DNA of 11,211 nucleotides from CAZZIZ01 sp964654535 (lineage in GTDB: Bacteria; Bacteroidota; Bacteroidia; Chitinophagales; UBA2359): NCBI GenBank assembly GCA_964654535.1, contig CAZZIZ010000114.1, positions 1 to 11,211 on the forward strand, in the 5' to 3' direction. Under the pieces are notes generated by a model. That model searched no databases, had not been told where the DNA came from, and saw nothing but the letters and a program-made list of their open reading frames with translations. The translations under genes were made by a program, and so were the position numbers. Position 1 is the first letter of the stretch; every line of letters begins with the position of its first letter. Positions 1-6,153 of the stretch are shown in pieces.

Positions 1-194
1 AACCCTCGCTTAGCCCAGACTTAAATCTGTCTCACAGGCGCTGACGTCAGACACTTAGCTTAAGTAATCTTAATGGAACCAAAAAAGAAAAAAGAAATAC
101 TATTGAGAATATATTTTCATTTTTTATATTTCAGAAATTATCAAGTACTTTATCCAATGAAATTGTAAATAATGTCCCAAAAGTAAAACACACT
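1..194. other. left-edge sequence with short palindromes, open into the ATPase frame
   Basis: No complete gene lies here. The first 65 bases carry several dyads: CTGACGTCAG at 41-50 is a perfect 10-base palindrome; CAGA/TCTG arms flank CTTAAA at 18-31; ACTTA/TAAGT arms flank GCT at 53-65. From about 66 the composition becomes strongly AT-rich and matches the following gene. The reading frame of the downstream ATPase is open back to a TGA stop at 42-44, but it has no ATG, GTG or TTG before 195. The three forward frames show no P-loop (GxxxxGKS/T). This fits a junction where foreign sequence replaced the 5' end of the ATPase gene. The dyads could also be recombination or regulatory sites. Confidence 0.4.
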
Positions 195-1865
195 TTGACT
201 AATTGGGACGAAGTCAATTTTGAACTTGATGTATTTTCAAAACACTTTGAGGCAGATTATTTCAATTTGAGGAAATTTAAAATTTTTGATGAAGTGAGCC
301 AAGTTAAAAATCATTTCGGAATCATTGAGTTAAATTTGTCCTTCGGAAAGAAAACCTCTCAAAGTATATTTGTGATTCTCAAAAACACCGATGATGGCCC
401 AGTCAATATCACAGATTACTTAGCTAACGATTTTACTGACATTGAATTCAGCAAAAATGCGATATGCTTGTTTCAAGAATCATTTTTCGAGTTCAAGAAA
501 TTTATAATTTCTTCCTTCTTGCAACGGGGCCATAAATTATCAAATAATCCAGAAATTATTTGGCATCCTACATCACCTGAATTCAGTTTGGTTGAATTTT
601 CCGAATGTGGAATTTGCACTTATATTAATACCGACTTGAATGACTTTGGCCGTGGTTTTGATATGACGGAATCCCCAAAACGATTTGGTAAAGATTCATA
701 TTATTTGTTAGCCAAACGCCTCAGAATACCTTCAGAAAAAAACAAAGAGGCATTATCTAAATACATGAGGGCGATACTGCCCCAATGGCGGGAAAAGTCT
801 TTATTAAAATTTCACGAGTTCTCTGATGAGTTATTTGTTGAAATTTTCGATGGGAAATTACAAAAGCCGTACAAACCAACACACCTTAGTTTAGGTGAAA
901 ATGAAACTTTTTTTATTTTCTCTTTAATAATTGGCCTTCCTGTTTCAAATGGAATTGTCATATTAGATGAACCTGCAAGTGGTTTGTCTTCGGACTCCTA
1001 CCGGAGGTTTTTAGAAGAATTGTATAAACTCTGTGAAACGCGTGAGATACAATTATTTATTGTATCGCATAAAATTGACCCTGTGTTTGAAGATTATGAA
1101 GGGAAAGTTTATGAGTTAAAGAACCTATCAAACAAGCATACCTTAACATATGTAGATGATGTAGCGCAGCTTTTTGCCGAGCATTCTGATTTTTATAACA
1201 AGAAATTAAAAGTCATTAGTGCTCACAAACATAAAGGAGATAAAAACAAAGCTATATCATTCGAGAAAAAACACACGAAGAAAATTACAGAGAGTAATTA
1301 CCCGCAGATACTAACCATGTTTTATCGGGTATTTGGAATTCAAGGAGGCATTACAGGCGCTTTAGGAGGCATTTTAACGGTATTGTTAAATCATGAGGGA
1401 TTTAGTTATTCTCGTCCATTCGATACCTTCAAAAGTTTTTCTTATGTTGATGGCTTGATAGTTATAATTGCTTTGTGCATGTCGGTGTCAGCATTTCTGT
1501 TGATGGCTTCCACAAAAAGGTTCTTAACTACAAGAAGGGGTATCAGAGCGAGTATTTTTATTGAGCTCGAGAAAGAAATCTCTCTAAATGATGCTGTCAT
1601 TTTTAGATTAAAACACCCAATTTTATCTGGGTTACTTGAAAGCGCAATTGCCACTCGTATTGTAGCTAATAAAAGCATTGCTAAAACTATTGCATTTTTG
1701 TCATTTCACCTATGTATTGCATTTTTGATCGCTTATTCACTAACAAAGGATCCGTGGTTAGGTGGTAAGTTTGCGTTATTGGAAATTGGCGTAAACTTCT
1801 TCGTTTTTTGGTGGTTAGAAAAAAACTGGGACAAATTGGAAACATGGTTTTCTCGGAAACAGTAA
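195..1865 (+). CDS. ABC-type (SMC/OLD-like) AAA ATPase with C-terminal membrane helices, probably lacking its N-terminus
   Basis: The protein looks like the C-terminal part of an ABC-class ATPase of the kind common in phage-defence operons. Visible motifs in order are an ABC signature-like LSLGE (231-235), Walker B IVILDEP with D258 and E259, a D-loop-like ASGL, and an H-loop histidine in IVSHK (H292). Four hydrophobic segments follow at about 382-398, 420-438, 498-516 and 526-541, so the protein is probably membrane-anchored, which is unusual for soluble defence ATPases. The Walker A/P-loop, normally near the N-terminus, is absent, and GKKTS near residue 51 lacks the required upstream glycine. 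The first usable start is TTG at 195 with no ribosome-binding site, and the frame continues upstream to a stop at 42. I infer 5' truncation, so this is probably a pseudogene or remnant. A true short protein that pairs with another ATPase subunit is less likely. Its partner gene, if any, is outside the window. Confidence 0.6.
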   Translation: MTNWDEVNFELDVFSKHFEADYFNLRKFKIFDEVSQVKNHFGIIELNLSFGKKTSQSIFVILKNTDDGPVNITDYLANDFTDIEFSKNAICLFQESFFEFKKFIISSFLQRGHKLSNNPEIIWHPTSPEFSLVEFSECGICTYINTDLNDFGRGFDMTESPKRFGKDSYYLLAKRLRIPSEKNKEALSKYMRAILPQWREKSLLKFHEFSDELFVEIFDGKLQKPYKPTHLSLGENETFFIFSLIIGLPVSNGIVILDEPASGLSSDSYRRFLEELYKLCETREIQLFIVSHKIDPVFEDYEGKVYELKNLSNKHTLTYVDDVAQLFAEHSDFYNKKLKVISAHKHKGDKNKAISFEKKHTKKITESNYPQILTMFYRVFGIQGGITGALGGILTVLLNHEGFSYSRPFDTFKSFSYVDGLIVIIALCMSVSAFLLMASTKRFLTTRRGIRASIFIELEKEISLNDAVIFRLKHPILSGLLESAIATRIVANKSIAKTIAFLSFHLCIAFLIAYSLTKDPWLGGKFALLEIGVNFFVFWWLEKNWDKLETWFSRKQ

Positions 1866-1973
1866 GCAACACAGCCTTTATTGAACAAAGAATTTGAGAA
1901 CTTGCTCTGAACCACACAGAATGTGCACTGCTTTAGCGCTTAAACGCTATGTGGATTACTATTTTTTGATTCC

Positions 1974-1993
1974 GTGCTTACTATGTGCTTACT
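1974..1993 (+). repeat. 9-base direct repeat GTGCTTACT, two copies
   Basis: GTGCTTACT occurs at 1974-1982 and again at 1985-1993, an 11-base period (one helical turn). It is the clearest direct repeat in the leader of the reverse transcriptase. It could be a protein-binding site, a replication-slippage product, or repeated template ends of an RNA copied by the RT. Nothing in the sequence chooses between these. Confidence 0.5.
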
Positions 1994-2201
1994 GGAGCAT
2001 GATGTCAGATTTGACCTCGCGCTCAATATCCGCTAAACATCTGTTTCTTAAGGAAAAAATGGAGCGGGCGATGAGAGCCCATATATTGAATTCTAATAAA
2101 TTGTTTTTATTACGTTTTTATCTTGCTACCGTTTTATCCTGTATCACTTTACTGTAGCAAATATTGCAATCATATGCATCTATTTTCTCATGATTTTGGG
2201 G

Positions 2202-2210
2202 TTATCCACA
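2202..2210 (+). promoter_or_regulatory. perfect DnaA-box match
   Basis: TTATCCACA matches the Escherichia coli consensus DnaA box exactly. A one-mismatch copy on the opposite strand, TGTGGATTA, lies at 1950-1958. The pair may be coincidence in AT-rich DNA. If real, it would link this locus to DnaA, or mark an old plasmid or element origin, but no replication initiator gene or iteron array is present in the window. Confidence 0.3.
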
Positions 2211-2296
2211 GACCAAATATATTTCTCATAATAATTGATGGACTCAAACAATCGAATCATATTCTCTAATGCCAGATTACATAACGTCAAAATCAT

Positions 2297-2340
2297 GGAG
2301 GATTACGGCGGCAGAAGTTCTGTCCTGATCCTCTGCCTCC
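2297..2340 (+). promoter_or_regulatory. GC-rich hairpin just before the reverse transcriptase start
   Basis: An outer helix can form as GAGGAT (2298-2303) with ATCCTC (2328-2333), or alternatively as GGAGG (2297-2301) with CCTCC (2336-2340). Inside, GGCAGA (2310-2315) pairs with TCTGTC (2319-2324), including one G-U pair, around a three-base loop. The element stands out as GC-rich in an AT-rich leader and ends 24 bases before the RT start codon. It has no following run of T, so it is not a standard intrinsic terminator. It could be the 3' structural domain of an RT-associated RNA, or a translational control element exposing or hiding the ribosome-binding site. Confidence 0.5.
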
Positions 2341-2354
2341 GCAACTCAAAACTC

Positions 2355-2358
2355 GGAG
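2355..2358 (+). promoter_or_regulatory. ribosome-binding site of the reverse transcriptase
   Basis: GGAG lies six bases before the ATG at 2365. This supports the chosen start and shows that the RT is translated independently of any upstream frame. Confidence 0.6.
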
Positions 2359-2364
2359 ATAGAA

Positions 2365-3651
2365 ATGATTAAGCCGCAAAATCCTGACTTCATTGAATTC
2401 GAAAATGATGAGATATCCGATTATATCTTATGCCCTACCGCTGAACGAAAAGATTTTGCCCGCGAGATACGATTGCATAAGAAAAATAGCGCTAGAAAAT
2501 TCAACCAAATAAAAAAATCCAAAAGTAGCAAACAGCTTAAAAACAGAATCCATCAATGTTTCAACAGTTATTCAGTTAGGTTCACTTATGTATTGGCCCT
2601 TTTAACTGAAAGACAGCAAATAACTAAACATACACGAATAGAGGAACTTGCTAATCAAACCGGTCATTTTACCGCTCTAAATGAAACTGTTGAGATTTAT
2701 ACCAAAAAGAAACCCGGAGGTGATTTTAGAGTAATTTCTAAGGCTGGGTTTAAAACGCGCGTATTGCAAGATATCGCGGCGAACATACTAAAAACGATAA
2801 ACTGCGGTTATTGTCGTGATTTTTCTCTAACTGGTAAAGGACGAGAAAGAGCTACCGCACATATAAAACACCTTATTGAAAAAATGGGAATCAAATACTT
2901 TGTTGTAGGTGATTTCAGAAACTTTTTTGGCTTTGTGAAGCACTCATTTGTCAGGGAGCTTTTAGCAGAATTTCCGGGTAGCATTATCAAACATGTTTTA
3001 CTCAATGAAAGCGCTAAACTTCATCTCTCCGGTAAATACCACTCCGATCATAAATCGGAAGTCATGAAAACGGCCCGGCTTGGAATTCCTCAGGGTTCTC
3101 CAGCATCGCCTCGGATTGCTAGCGCGCTTCACAGATCCATCTTTGAGGGCATTGCCCCAAAGGAAAACATCGTTGTCTATGTGGATGACTTTGTCATTGG
3201 CGTTAGTAGTGAGTCCGAGGCGGAGGAGATTAAACAGACCTTGCAGAACAGATTATGTTCCCACAAGGCTGGGCCGTTCGAATTGAAATTGCTTGATGTA
3301 AAATCAGTGACGAAAAAATTCGATTTTTTGAACTATCGGTTCAAATATTACAAATGGATGAGCGAACCAAAGAATCTAGCCATTAGTCCAAATACGACGG
3401 CTTGGAACAATCTTGCGGAAAAAGTCAATAAAGTGATGAGCGTCTCTTCAGATCAAACCTATGAACTGCAGGCTTGGCTCACGGCAAAAAGATGGCTCGA
3501 AGGACACTCTTCATGGAAATATACAGAAGCAGGCCTAATGGATGTTGTAATTAGGGTGAAGGAATTAGTCGCCGAGGAATTTTACCGGCGTGGTGAAAAG
3601 GGTAAGGTTCACTGTTTTGAAACAAGTTATTGCACCGAAGAAGTCCTATAG
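2365..3651 (+). CDS. reverse transcriptase of the bacterial defence (DRT/unknown-group) type
   Basis: This is an RNA-directed DNA polymerase. A basic N-terminus (about 1-75, many Lys/Arg) is followed by the fingers motif PGGDFRVI (117-124), motif A with catalytic D183 (GDFRNFF), motif B GIPQGSPASP (240-249), motif C YVDD with D274 and D275, and the palm/thumb motif FLNYRF (321-326). The last 90 or so residues are a helical thumb-like tail with no added nuclease, maturase or protease domain. Retron RTs normally carry an NAxxH element and a VTG motif, and I see neither. Group II intron RTs carry a maturase and diversity-generating RTs a different motif B, so those classes fit poorly. The 428-residue length and isolated position after a structured leader fit the single-gene DRT classes with a non-coding RNA (DRT2, DRT9 and DRT10 are known examples), but I cannot assign the subgroup. 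All catalytic residues are present, so the enzyme is probably active. Confidence 0.88.
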   Translation: MIKPQNPDFIEFENDEISDYILCPTAERKDFAREIRLHKKNSARKFNQIKKSKSSKQLKNRIHQCFNSYSVRFTYVLALLTERQQITKHTRIEELANQTGHFTALNETVEIYTKKKPGGDFRVISKAGFKTRVLQDIAANILKTINCGYCRDFSLTGKGRERATAHIKHLIEKMGIKYFVVGDFRNFFGFVKHSFVRELLAEFPGSIIKHVLLNESAKLHLSGKYHSDHKSEVMKTARLGIPQGSPASPRIASALHRSIFEGIAPKENIVVYVDDFVIGVSSESEAEEIKQTLQNRLCSHKAGPFELKLLDVKSVTKKFDFLNYRFKYYKWMSEPKNLAISPNTTAWNNLAEKVNKVMSVSSDQTYELQAWLTAKRWLEGHSSWKYTEAGLMDVVIRVKELVAEEFYRRGEKGKVHCFETSYCTEEVL

Positions 3652-3747
3652 ATGGCATTCTAATTCTCAATTTAGCATCCACACATACTGATATTCACGG
3701 GATTAGTATTATGGGCTCAAAGTTTCTAAATAGGAATATACATCCAC

Positions 3748-3786
3748 TTAGCGATGCCACCAACATCCTCTTAGCGAAAGTTAGCG
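3748..3786. repeat. three TTAGCG hexamers in the convergent intergenic gap
   Basis: TTAGCG occurs at 3748-3753, 3771-3776 and 3781-3786, between the ends of the converging RT and ParB-like genes. The 145-base gap (3652-3796) otherwise holds no gene and no clear bidirectional terminator. The spacings (23 and 10 bases) suggest possible helical phasing, but so short a motif can recur by chance. Confidence 0.3.
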
Positions 3787-3796
3787 TCACATATAT

Positions 3797-4276
3797 TTAA
3801 GATACAATATGGAGTACTTCAGGTATAATTTGAGCATCAATTTCGCCCTTATGTGCAAGATACTTTGCTATTAAGCTTCGATTATTTCCGCCCCCACAAA
3901 CAAAATATTCTTCCCCAATCTTTGCTAAACACCAATGCCTATAATCCGAGTTTAGCTCATAATTCGACCCATAATATTCTGGGTGATATTCGTATCGTCG
4001 AATGTTGCGCAGTGCTTTTTTGCCGGTAGATAAAACAAATCTCCAACTACTCCCATAATATCCACAATGATTGCTGCCAACTATCTTCTTCGGATCAATA
4101 ACGGCATCATGTTCGATTACCGAAAGATCATAATATTCGCTCAGGCTATCATAGGGGAATTTCTTGATTTCATTATCTGCCCAACCACTTGCAATCTTTG
4201 CCCAAGAATTCACAATTAAGCAGCGTTCATCATAAGTGATGCCAATGCTCTCTCTGCTCCACTGCATGTCACCCAT
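3797..4276 (-). CDS. small protein with ParB/sulfiredoxin-like C-terminal half
   Basis: Third gene of the minus-strand operon, about 159 residues from ATG at 4276. Its second half follows the pattern of ParB/sulfiredoxin-fold proteins: IDPKKIVGS (60-68) opens the domain, then a strand and the glycine-rich turn YFVCGGGNNRS (about 124-134) stand where this fold has its GxxR or GGCHR nucleotide-binding motif. A helix and IDAQI (146-150) follow, as in typical members. The fold binds nucleotides or acts as a CTPase, ATPase or nuclease in known families, and the exact activity here cannot be read off. The start is uncertain. TTG at 4303, ATG at 4276, ATG at 4267 and GTG at 4213 (three bases after the upstream stop) are all possible, and none has a strong ribosome-binding site. 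With ATG 4276 it overlaps the preceding gene by about 61 bases in another frame. Moderately sure it is a real gene, less sure of the fold. Confidence 0.6.
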   Translation of the reverse strand: MGDMQWSRESIGITYDERCLIVNSWAKIASGWADNEIKKFPYDSLSEYYDLSVIEHDAVIDPKKIVGSNHCGYYGSSWRFVLSTGKKALRNIRRYEYHPEYYGSNYELNSDYRHWCLAKIGEEYFVCGGGNNRSLIAKYLAHKGEIDAQIIPEVLHIVS

Positions 4277-6153
4277 AAACCAGGCTCTACAGACAGAAGG
4301 CAATGGAGGTGAGAATGGATATGTTTCGCTTCATCTTGGCAAAGGTCGTACATTGATATTTCGAACATACATTCGCCGATATATGAACACCAATCGCTAA
4401 AATTAGCGCAAGCAGCGGCCGCAATTAGCAAAGCATGAAAAATTTCGCGGGGTTTCAGATCCGCCTGACTCACATTGCGAATAAAATACCTGACGAGCAC
4501 TCGTATTTCGTTTGCTAGATCTTCACTGCGAGTAGATGCCGCAACTATTGCCAAGCCGTTTAGCAATCCATATGGCGATGCGTTTTCATCGTACTTGAGG
4601 TGATATCGGGCTTTTTTAATTAGCTCAATGGTTTTTCCAGTTTGTTCCTTATCCAACTTGTAAATGCACGCTGAGTTCAGCAAGGCCGTTAAAGATTTAA
4701 CGGATATTTCTTCGGTTTCTAGAGAACTATCAATAATGTCGCTAATTTCTTTAGGAAGAATATTACCCATTTCTTGGGCTCCTTCCAATGGTCCGGACAG
4801 AAATGGCCCTGGGAAATCAGCGGATGCCTTCACTTCTTTAGATGAGAAGTCAGTTATTAATTTAAGTAAATCTGGGTCATTGATTTGTTCACTAAGGCCA
4901 TTACCCAAATTTAACAGTCTCCCGATGAATTCAGATTTTAACTGATGAGGCGAAACATAATCAGGCATCCACCTAGGTTCCTTCCGGAGGTCGGCTATCG
5001 TTTGAAAATAAAAAACTTGACTACGGTTATCCCACGCCCAGTTTGAGAAACTGCTTTTTTTAATGCCTGCTAAATTAACAGCTTGTTCGAGCATAGAAGC
5101 TTGAGAGATAGCAGCCAACCTTCTCCAAAAAGGTGGTGCATCGGCAAACAATTTCTGTCTTCCAAAATCACCATCCACCAAGGTGATAAGACTAGCTAAC
5201 ATATTGAATGCGCCATCCTTGTTAGCGGGATCATCTGCTCTTATCCGTTTGATCATCTCTACAATATATTGCCGAAGTGCAGGGAATGTTTTCAAGTGCA
5301 ATAACCCAGTTTCGATTGCCCCAAGTTGCGAAACTAGATCACCATTTTCAGCCAGTTTTTTGTAAACGGACACTAGCTGATCTTGTGATAAGAAACGGGT
5401 GTTTAACTCGAGGGAAATCGAAGCATGAGAACAACACCACAAAGAAAACCTAAATCCATTCTGTTTTGACCACTTATGCAACGATGAAAAGTGTGGACGT
5501 ATTTTGTCTTTCACATACTTTTCCAGAGAAACTTCATCATCATATTGGCCCACCAAGAGGCAATAATAATGTTTGCTTTGTGGTACCAAGCTGTCCAGTC
5601 GTCCTGAACCATCTCTTAACTCGTCGATAACACGGTTTAATGACTGGCTTGGCGTATCATTAAAGACCGATAAAAATACATCCGCCTGATCATCAGTGAT
5701 GGGGCCGTCCAATAATTTTGACAGTCGCTGTTTATCTTCGTTTGATAGGTTATACTTCTCAACTTGTTTCGAGAATGCACTTTTTCTTTTCCGTTTGTTG
5801 GGTAATAACATCCAAAGTGGCGGTAAAGCCATGCGTTGCTGCCCATTGAAAACGGCATATTCTCCTGCGATTAAATTTGTTACATCAACAAACCACTTTC
5901 TGCCTTGATCGTCCAAGAAGAATACTTCCGAATCTGGTTTCTTAAATGCTTGTCGCACGGCAGAGTATAAAGCTGATCTTTGTGTTGTTACTCCCGAATT
6001 TCCGAAGGAAAAACCCACATCTATCTCTAAACCAAAAGCATCTGGAATAACTCCACGCCTAAAGACATCTTCTTGAATTGAAGGTGGATAACATTCTCGG
6101 ATGACATTCGTGAGAACAGCACGACGTAATTTTGTCTCATTACTCGGCATCAT
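4216..6153 (-). CDS. unrecognised 645-residue, mainly helical protein of the SMEK-PIN operon
   Basis: I do not recognise this family. The N-terminal 110 residues look mixed alpha/beta, with strand-like stretches around VFFLDD (77-82) and KWFVDV (86-91). A basic patch KRKRK (120-124) follows. From about 190 to the end the sequence reads as successive amphipathic helices, suggesting a repeat scaffold. There is no signal peptide, membrane helix, P-loop or obvious catalytic motif. It starts at ATG 6153 with GGAAGAA 4 bases upstream (6158-6164) and overlaps the preceding SMEK-PIN gene by 14 bases, so the two are almost certainly co-translated and work together. A second ATG follows directly and could also be used. 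A role as adaptor, sensor or inhibitor of the large protein is an inference from context only. Confidence 0.85.
   Translation of the reverse strand: MMPSNETKLRRAVLTNVIRECYPPSIQEDVFRRGVIPDAFGLEIDVGFSFGNSGVTTQRSALYSAVRQAFKKPDSEVFFLDDQGRKWFVDVTNLIAGEYAVFNGQQRMALPPLWMLLPNKRKRKSAFSKQVEKYNLSNEDKQRLSKLLDGPITDDQADVFLSVFNDTPSQSLNRVIDELRDGSGRLDSLVPQSKHYYCLLVGQYDDEVSLEKYVKDKIRPHFSSLHKWSKQNGFRFSLWCCSHASISLELNTRFLSQDQLVSVYKKLAENGDLVSQLGAIETGLLHLKTFPALRQYIVEMIKRIRADDPANKDGAFNMLASLITLVDGDFGRQKLFADAPPFWRRLAAISQASMLEQAVNLAGIKKSSFSNWAWDNRSQVFYFQTIADLRKEPRWMPDYVSPHQLKSEFIGRLLNLGNGLSEQINDPDLLKLITDFSSKEVKASADFPGPFLSGPLEGAQEMGNILPKEISDIIDSSLETEEISVKSLTALLNSACIYKLDKEQTGKTIELIKKARYHLKYDENASPYGLLNGLAIVAASTRSEDLANEIRVLVRYFIRNVSQADLKPREIFHALLIAAAACANFSDWCSYIGECMFEISMYDLCQDEAKHIHSHLHCLLSVEPGLWVTCSGAERALASLMMNAA

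Larger units (their letters stand above)
1934..2345 (+). ncRNA. candidate structured RNA upstream of the reverse transcriptase
   Basis: I propose that the RT leader encodes a non-coding RNA. In the known single-gene DRT systems with an RNA partner, the RNA lies directly upstream of the RT gene on the same strand. Here the strongest helices are TTGCTAC/GTAGCAA (2123-2129 with 2154-2160, 24-base loop) and a two-part hairpin at 2297-2340. Several 4-6 bp helices lie further upstream. The 5' and 3' ends are guesses because no promoter or terminator is evident. The region lacks the paired long a1/a2 arms of a classical retron RNA as far as I can see by eye. The alternative is an ordinary mRNA leader whose hairpins arise by chance or regulate translation. 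Confidence 0.35.
1866..2364 (+). other. 499-base region without a convincing gene, between ATPase and reverse transcriptase
   Basis: No protein gene is supported. The longest open frame (1894-2157, 87 codons) begins at TTG without a ribosome-binding site and shows no recognisable domain. The stretch is instead dense in small inverted repeats: TAGCG/CGCTA arms at 1934-1949, GTCA/TGAC at 2004-2015, CCGCT/AGCGG at 2030-2034 and 2063-2067, GGGC/GCCC at 2066-2080, TTGCTAC/GTAGCAA at 2123-2129 and 2154-2160, and a GC-rich hairpin at 2297-2340. A 9-base direct repeat sits at 1974-1993 and a perfect DnaA-box match at 2202-2210. I see no clear terminator for the ATPase and no strong sigma-70 promoter. 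TTTGGG-like and TATATT-like hexamers near 2196-2223 are weak candidates. Confidence 0.5.

Noticed and set aside
342..360. Walker A at GKKTS in the ATPase
   Set aside because: The glycine required five positions upstream is missing and the local context is a beta-rich segment, not a P-loop.
1894..2157. 87-codon open frame upstream of the RT
   Set aside because: TTG start, no ribosome-binding site, no recognisable domain, and overlap with inverted repeats; more likely part of an untranslated structured region.
2297..2340. Intrinsic terminator for the ATPase gene
   Set aside because: The hairpin is strong but no T-run follows on either strand, and it sits more than 400 bases after the stop codon.
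1866..3651. Classical retron (msr-msd plus RT)
   Set aside because: The RT lacks recognisable NAxxH and VTG motifs, and no long a1/a2 inverted arms are visible in the leader.
4395..4408. CGCTAA-AA-TTAGCG inverted repeat as an operator
   Set aside because: It lies deep inside the 645-residue coding sequence, is explained by codons there, and is far from any start.
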